A DNA stretch of 64,000 bases. Origin: Jackrogersella multiformis. Taxonomy: Eukaryota; Ascomycota; Sordariomycetes; Xylariales; Hypoxylaceae. The notes beneath the pieces were generated by a model. That model worked only from the letters and a program-made list of their open reading frames with translations. It did no database searches and had not been told where the DNA came from. Every line of letters starts with the position of its first letter. The first letter of the stretch is position 1. The stretch is from positions 3,286,001 through 3,350,000 of the forward strand of contig CADCXD010000018.1 in the NCBI GenBank assembly GCA_902806575.1, given 5' to 3'. This document shows, piece by piece, positions 58,180 through 64,000 of the stretch. Both the position numbers and the translations under genes were made by a program.

Positions 58180-58796
58180 TTAATCTCCTGCTTTTTGAAT
58201 AGTCCTAATAGATACACCGTGAGTTAGATAGGTATCACCATATAAGTTGAACATGTTACTTCGAATTGACTGACCTTCAATTTCTGGCATCCACGGATCC
58301 CGGAGTTTACAGAAGAACTCACCCTTTGGCTCGACCTGGCCGCGGGCATGGTCCTCCATCGTGCCGTAGAAGACATAAATATTATCTCCTGCGTTGGCCT
58401 ATATCGATGCATCAGCAACTTGTTGGCATCATGCACCAAGCACAATGCCATGAGCTTCAACATAAGAGAAGAGTGGGTACCTGGGTACCTAGGTAGTCAA
58501 AGAGGACATGAACTCACTCCATACTCTAATAAAGGACCCCCACAAGTGTCGCAGAACTCACGATGTAGCACCACACCGCTCCCATTATCAGCTTCATGCA
58601 CCTTTATGTGATCCTTCCCTTGCGTTATCTCCAATGCAGACTTGGGGACTTTGGTGGTGATGCCGTTCTCGCATCCCGTGAACTTCTTGCAGTTACTACA
58701 ATGGCAAATACTCGTGCGTGCTTGAGTTTCAGGGTCTTCTAGAGTAATGGTGTATTTGATTGAGCCGCAATAGCAGCCGCCGGGAAGAGGAGTCAT
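58180..58796 (-). CDS. GFA/CENP-V family zinc protein
   Basis: Exons 58518-58796 and up to 58398 join in frame; reading on to TAA at 58180 gives 165 residues, though a further splice near 58280 is possible. It shows the GFA zinc ligands C-Y-C-G (residues 8-11), C-H-C-x-x-C (31-36) and C-D-T-C-G (about 82-85), then L-L-E-Y-G|A-N-A-G-D-N-I-Y-V-F-Y-G-T-M-E-D across the intron, and W-M-P-E-I. The family is named for glutathione-dependent formaldehyde activation, but most fungal members have unknown substrates. The intron contains a CCTAGGTACCCAGGTACC palindrome cluster (about 58478-58497). Confidence 0.85.
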
Positions 58797-59673
58797 TTTG
58801 CTTTACTGGAGTGTAGCTGTTATTAGGAGTGGAATAGTTGCTTGATTATCAAAATAATGTGCTACGATTGTTAAGGATTAAGAACAAGAGGAAATGAAAC
58901 TGAGACAAGAGAGACTTACTATAATAGTTTATAGGGATACAATTAGATCCATGAGCCGTAGCGTGATGAACAGTAACCTGTCGATAGAAATATGCTGCAG
59001 ATTCTACCATTATTAGACATAACAGAACTGCCGACCTCAACCGATGATCACCCCACTGGTCTTCCTGAATAGAAGACAGGCTTGATTTAGGCAACATTCA
59101 CAAGATTTCAATTGCAATTCCTTTGCTAATGTGTTATGAATTAGTTCTGTATTTATGGGAGATCTAAGGTGGGCTTTGCTTTCATCAATGACGTCGAAGG
59201 GCCGCCATGAATTCTCCGCCCTAACCCGTCTGTCCCGCTTTGACCCGGCCGGGATTGTTATCCGCAGCTCGGGCCGCTGTAACGACTTCCAGCTTCCCTA
59301 TTCGCCAATAGATTAAACCCGGGACCGGAAAGCAGCATTGAGTAACTGCAACCAGGTAAGCCTTATCACTATCGGATTGCGAGACAGAGCTGGAGACTTC
59401 GCATTATGAATTGGGATCTCCCCAAGATCTCCCAACGTTCTAATCTGCCTTGGTTAGGAGTTTCGCTTCTGAGCTAACAGATCTTGGGGGTCATCTAGCG
59501 ATCGGTTACAAGCCTGCAATCCGAGGTGTCTTGCAAGACTATCGATAGTGTAAACTCAACGATGATAGTTAGCTTATCTTGGTGGTATTTATTACCACTA
59601 ATGGATTATCACATGTGATACCCGGAAGCTTTAAGTCTAGTAGTTGTGCTCATAAAACCCCAAGGCCTCGCTG
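58797..59673. other. intergenic region
   Basis: Mostly unique sequence. Two short related pieces containing AAGATCTCCCAACG and AGATCTTGGGGGTCA occur near 59420-59490. No gene is seen. Confidence 0.4.
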
Positions 59674-61149
59674 TCACTCAACCCTTGTTAGGAGTGGCTT
59701 ACAATTCTTTAAGCAATCTTGGCATGTTCTACCAACAAAGTTGCCTTTCGATCCCTTTTCTTTCTTCTTCCCGCATTCTCTGCAGTGCAGATGGCAGAGG
59801 TACAGATTGCAACCTTTAACAGAACATTCCACCTTCCATCGGCAATCTTGGGTCAGATGATGCTCCCCGCACACGCACTTCTTCAAGTGGCATTTTCTCC
59901 CTGAATGACCTTTGGTGCCACACATGCAGCAGCGGTAAGAACATATCATGGCGTTCTTGTGCTTGAAATGGCCCGGATGGACGGGACATCCGCATTTCCG
60001 ACTGCAGCGAACATAACATTCAAGAGCTGTATGATATTGCGGGAAGGGTCGGCATTTACAACGATTAGACGATTTGATTGGGCAATTGCTTGCCTTGTGG
60101 TCTGGTGAGCCGCAAAATCCGCAGGGCGATGGACAACTTTTTGTGTGATGAGTATATTGCGCGCAATTGTTGCATGGGTGTTTGATCCCCTCCATAGGCT
60201 CCCCGTGGAACCATTTAGGTTTATCCTTGAACATTTCTCGGATGTGTGTTCTACTCAAGCTCCTCCGGCGCGAGAGCTTGTCGAGCTCTGACAAGGGGCG
60301 ATGAAGGAAATAGATGACTAGTTTTTCTTCAAGATCAGAACTGTTAAGGCTGTGAATCGCTGCTGTGCCCCACGTGCCAGCTGAAGGGACGCTGATAGAC
60401 CTTCGCGGCCTGCCTCGATGTAAACTCGCGAGGTCACCGAAGAGGGTCTTCTTAGGCGGTTTCCCATTGGCTTTGCGTTTTCGAACGGGATTTGGGCGCA
60501 TCGGGAGTTTCAATATGCTAAACCAGGGTTTACCAATGAAACATGGGTCAATAGAAAACCGAACGCCGGGAGGGATATTGATTGGTAGATAATGGCCACC
60601 GGAATACAAGTGATAGCGATATTGTGTCCCCGATGTTGCCTGGAACCCCTTTAAATGCTGGATCACGTCTTTCTTCCAGCCTGGGTCATGTTTGCGTGCC
60701 GCTCTAGAGCAGTAAGAATGGAAATATTTAAGCCAAATCCTCATTGAAGGGTCGGACTCGAGGTAGTGACGTGCAAGGAGTCCCAAGACGACCCTTCCAA
60801 CATTAGCCCGTGGTTCGGCCATCATGAACAAATCTATACAGTCCAGGAATATGTTTAGAGGCGGCGTATATAGTCGTGTTAACTCATCGGGGGTGAATGA
60901 CCAGTTGTAATCGGTCTGCAGTATCTTTGATAAAACCAGCATGTCTCGGCCTAGGTCCCGGTCTCTGCCTTTGATTTGACCGAATAGATAATCTTGGAAT
61001 AGGTTTTGGTATACTGCTGCCTTCACCCGTTTGGGGGCCATGTAGTCTTCCATGATTCGACTGACCATGATGTCGCGAGCGCCAAGGGGTCTATGTTCGT
61101 AGCGGCTGAAGTCTAGATCCAGCCCGTTCAGGGGGTAATGCGAAGCCAT
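59674..61149 (-). CDS. zinc-knuckle (CCHC-type) hypothetical protein
   Basis: A single-exon 491-residue protein. The N-terminal 200 residues are mixed helical with no motif I know. The C-terminal 170 residues are packed with Cys/His: C-x2-C-x4-H-x4-C knuckles C-G-F-C-G-S-P-D-H-K-A-S-N-C and C-C-M-C-G-T-K-G-H-S-G-R-K-C, plus variants such as C-N-N-C...H-H-T-K-S-C and C-V-C-G-E-H-H-L-T-Q-D-C. Such knuckles bind single-stranded RNA or DNA. There is no reverse transcriptase or protease next to it, and the codon use is normal, so it is probably a host nucleic-acid-binding protein and not a Gag. The start ATG 61149 is the first in frame. Confidence 0.75.
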   Translation of the reverse strand: MASHYPLNGLDLDFSRYEHRPLGARDIMVSRIMEDYMAPKRVKAAVYQNLFQDYLFGQIKGRDRDLGRDMLVLSKILQTDYNWSFTPDELTRLYTPPLNIFLDCIDLFMMAEPRANVGRVVLGLLARHYLESDPSMRIWLKYFHSYCSRAARKHDPGWKKDVIQHLKGFQATSGTQYRYHLYSGGHYLPINIPPGVRFSIDPCFIGKPWFSILKLPMRPNPVRKRKANGKPPKKTLFGDLASLHRGRPRRSISVPSAGTWGTAAIHSLNSSDLEEKLVIYFLHRPLSELDKLSRRRSLSRTHIREMFKDKPKWFHGEPMEGIKHPCNNCAQYTHHTKSCPSPCGFCGSPDHKASNCPIKSSNRCKCRPFPQYHTALECYVRCSRKCGCPVHPGHFKHKNAMICSYRCCMCGTKGHSGRKCHLKKCVCGEHHLTQDCRWKVECSVKGCNLYLCHLHCRECGKKKEKGSKGNFVGRTCQDCLKNCKPLLTRVE

Positions 61150-62686
61150 CCTGAGAAATGGAGGTGTTTCAACCCCTCCTCCAAGGTTCTAATGACAGCA
61201 GGTTGGTAGTAATTCTGCCTGGTTATTGAAGGACGAGTTAATGGTTCTGATAGGCCTGGCTTCGGACGTGGATGGCTTGTCACTCGGGGTCTATTTAACT
61301 ATGTGTACCTAGGTACCTAGGTAGGTATGTAGCTAATAACCTGTGACAAGCATTCTTCGGTATAAACAGATGTTGCATTATTGAATGTTTTTAATCAGAT
61401 GCTATACCCTAACTTATCATGCTACTAGAGGATATGAGTAATGAATCTCATTAGAACTGTAGATATTTGTTGTAAGGTTCAAGAAGTTCTTTGGTAAGCT
61501 TCCAAGGTTTGAATCGTGGGAAAGTGTGATAGGCAAACGACTCGCGCCAGCTGTCCATGCTTAGTGGCTTGATTGTGGCTGGTTTAGTTTTGTCTGGTCA
61601 GGTAAGTTGTAACAGGTACCTACCTCTTACGTAGGTGGCTTGTGCTTATGCAGCCATGACCTCATCTATGTGATTAGGTAAGGTACCTACCTAGGTATGG
61701 ATAGATCCATTTATATTACAGGTACCTACAGCTAATTTCCTAATTACTAATTCCTTAACCACAAATTGCGACCCCAAATGGCGACCCCATATCTGACGAT
61801 GTGGGCTTTACACTACACTGGTATTGTATAGCGGGGAATACCTGGGGAAACCATACTGAATTGAAACATAAAAATAATATCTCTCTAGCTAAAGCAACTA
61901 AAATCGCTAATTTCGGCCCGTGAAGCAGCAAAACATACTACTTCTCTTTCGATGACACTCCGACGACACTCCGTCGACAGAAGTGGCAGGTAGGTAGCTC
62001 ACAGCCAAGACGTCTTCGGTCTAACCTTGAGATCCAAGATCCTTCACCCATGCTTTCTCCATCGTTGCTATGCTACGTCAAATGCTCACGATCCTTCCTA
62101 AGACCGCAAGAGGCATAGCTCTCATCGCGAGTCGCCAGGCATCACCCATACGGAGCTATTCCCTTATGTGTTTGTCAGCATGCAAGATAGAACGGGCAGA
62201 GCCCGCCCAATGCAGGGCCGTTGCATTATATTACATCGAAGGTCCAGAACGCCCCGTGCAGGCCTGTAATTCCGGTCCTGGGAATCGGAGCCGCTTCGAA
62301 TCCCTAGGGATTCCTAGGGATTCCTCCCCACGCTCCACTTAACCTCCAGAATTTGCGGTTGCCCGGTTTCCCTGAGCACGCGTCCTGGGAGTTTCTGCCC
62401 GCGACAACCTTGTCATGCAGGAAAATCATGGCAGCGCGACAGGGGACATAAGAAATAAGAATTTCCTCCTATTACATGGATTATCTTCCATGACTATGGG
62501 CGGCTGTCAGGGTGATGAGTCAGATTTTCTTCGGAATATGTTTCCGTAAATATAACTGTAATCTAACTATGCTTGTTAGCCTCATTATGTGATCGTATAT
62601 ATGCTCATCTCTTGGGTGTTGATCTTCTTAGAATTGAGTCTTCTGGTTCCTATCGCATACGTACTTGGTGACAAGGTGCTAACATC
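61150..62686. other. intergenic region, 1.5 kb
   Basis: Palindromes ACCTAGGTACCTAGGTAGG near 61306-61324, GTACCTACC near 61616 and GGTACCTACCTAGGTA near 61683-61698, and a tandem CCCTAGGGATTCCTAGGGATTCC near 62302-62325. No gene is seen; the last few hundred bases are presumably the promoter of the dehydrogenase. Confidence 0.4.
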
Positions 62687-64000
62687 ATGGGTCGCTTCGG
62701 TATTTTCGTGACACTGCTGCTTGTAGCAGGCTTGAGTCAGTTGTCTATATTCTCGCAAATCGTGGTCTTGCTAACACGGTGCAGACGTCCAGCAATGCCT
62801 CGGTCAGAGTAGTGCGCCAACGGTGTACACGGACAGTAAGACCGGCATCATTTTTGACACTTGGAGTGTGCCGGATACGGCAGATGGTGCAGGGGGCATC
62901 TCGGCCTTAGGTGGTCTCACTTTCGGCGTTGCGCTGCCTGAGAATGCCTTGACGGTCGATGCTACTGATTTCATAGGATACCTAGTTAGTATACCAAGTC
63001 TGAAGACTGTGTCTCAATAAGCTGATGCTCTTAGTAGAAATGCGGTTCCAACGGTACAACCACGAATGCGTGGTGCGGTTTTTCTTTTGGAGGGCCGATG
63101 ACGAACAGTTTACTTCTCTTGGCCTGGCCGTACGAGGACCAGATATTGACTTCGTTTCGTTTTGCCGGTGGATATACTACTCCGGACATCTATACTGGTA
63201 ACGCCAAGTTGACTCAGATATCGTCGACCATCGATAAGGATCACTTTACCCTCATCTTTAGATGTCAAAACTGCTTAGCCTGGGACCAAGATGGGGCGGC
63301 TGGTTCTGCGTCGACTAGTAGCGGATCTTTAGTATTAGGTTGGGCTAGTTCGCTTCGATCTCTACCCAACCCGGCCTGCCCAGCTGATGTCACCATCAAC
63401 TTCCACAGTAACGGCCAAAGCATCTGGGGCGCGACTCTAGATCAGAACGCTGCAAACCCATCCTATTCTGAATGGGCTGCTCGAGCTACCGCCACAGTTA
63501 CTGGCAGCTGCGAAGGAACAACTCCTACGACTACTTCAACCGTAACCACAACTACCACTGCTGCCGCTACCGGTGTGCCGGTCCCAACCGCTACATACGA
63601 TTACATTGTGATTGGTGCAGGAGCTGGCGGCATCCCTCTGGCAGACAAATTAAGTGAGGCTGGAAAGAGTGTCTTGCTTATTGAAAAGGGACCTCCGTCC
63701 ACTGGGCGATGGGGTGGGTCGCTCAAGCCAGAGTGGTTGGATGGCACTAACTTAACCCGATTCGATGTTCCTGGTCTATGTAACGAAATCTGGGTTAACT
63801 CAGCAGGTATTGCTTGCACCGATACAGACCAAATGGCAGGCTGCGTGCTCGGCGGGGGCACAGCTGTCAATGCTGGTTTATGGTGGAAGGTATGCCATGC
63901 TCTAAATCCACGCGCCCGAGAGATGCTAACAATCCAACCAAGCCGTATAATTTAGACTGGGATTACAACTTCCCCAAAGGGTGGCGGTCGGCTGAAATGG
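62687..64000 (+). CDS. cellobiose dehydrogenase (AA8 cytochrome + AA3_1 GMC flavodomain), 3' end outside window
   Basis: Exons 62687-62735, 62785-62984, 63038-63889 and 63943 to the window end join in frame. A secretion signal (FVTLLLVAGLS) precedes the cytochrome domain: I-I-F-D-T-W-S-V, A-T-D-F-I-G-Y-L|K-C, G-G-P-M-T-N-S-L-L-L (the Met is a candidate heme ligand), and F-H-S-N-G (candidate His ligand). A Thr-rich linker (about 63508-63590) leads to the flavodomain with V-I-G-A-G-A-G-G-I-P-L-A and L-L-I-E-K-G, then G-G-G-T-A-V-N-A-G-L-W-W-K. Secreted CDH oxidises cellobiose and passes electrons to lytic polysaccharide monooxygenases. The catalytic end and any carbohydrate-binding module lie beyond the window. 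Confidence 0.93.

Noticed and set aside
59674..61149. Zinc-knuckle protein as a retroviral-type Gag
   Set aside because: No protease, RT or LTR next to it, several non-identical knuckles, and normal codon use.

Overview
The window comes from a filamentous ascomycete (Pezizomycotina, most likely a Sordariomycete). The evidence is short GT-AG introns (about 40-180 bp, many with CTAAC/CTGAC-type branch sites), typical mould gene families (fungal P450s, a DHA2 transporter, an LTYP-free but recognisable cellobiose dehydrogenase, HeLo-like/ankyrin and STAND proteins) and a retrotransposon destroyed by RIP-type C-to-T mutation. There is no operon logic; genes lie on both strands, about one per 2 kb.

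Layout. 0-2.4 kb: 3' part of an RBM26/27-type RNA-binding protein (+). 2.9-4.1 kb: thioredoxin-reductase-like flavoprotein (-) with an in-frame stop. 5.6-8.9 kb: HeLo-like/ankyrin protein (+), also with a stop. 9.8-14.1 kb: a P450 (+) and a DHA2 MFS transporter (-), tail to tail. 14.8-15.0 kb: a P450 C-terminal stub. 15.18-22.16 kb: one complete Ty3/gypsy LTR element on the minus strand, with 313-bp LTRs and a 5-bp target duplication, so heavily RIPped that no reading frame survives. 22.16-22.84 kb: a rhodopsin-like membrane protein lacking its N-terminus. 24.9-26.7 kb: a second full P450 (-). 27.9-28.5 kb: a small secreted protein (-) with a possible permuted papain-type His/Asn-Cys arrangement. 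30.0-34.2 kb: TLDc-like protein (+) and ferric reductase (-, one frameshift). 37.1-39.5 kb: APH-type kinase-fold protein and acyl-protein-thioesterase-like hydrolase. 40.4-42.9 kb: Ctr copper transporter and HDDC2-type 5'-nucleotidase. 44.5-48.3 kb: a disordered conserved protein and two tiny ORFs beginning MGQ. 49.5-53.1 kb: STAND NB-ARC/TPR protein (-), stop near its N-terminus. 54.0-55.7 kb: CYP52-like P450, frame-broken. 56.3-61.1 kb: membrane-anchored hypothetical, GFA-family protein, zinc-knuckle protein. 62.7 kb to the end: cellobiose dehydrogenase (cytochrome + GMC domains), cut by the window end.

Common threads. (1) Several single-lesion genes occur around one RIPped element; the three premature stops could each come from one C-to-T (or G-to-A) change, but sequencing error cannot be excluded. 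(2) A palindrome built on TACCTAGGTA recurs dozens of times in intergenic DNA and a few introns, and I never saw it in an exon. (3) Two self/non-self-type proteins (HeLo-like/ankyrin and STAND) sit in the same window, both carrying stops. All functions are read from motifs by eye; splice sites were chosen by frame continuity and GT/AG signals.
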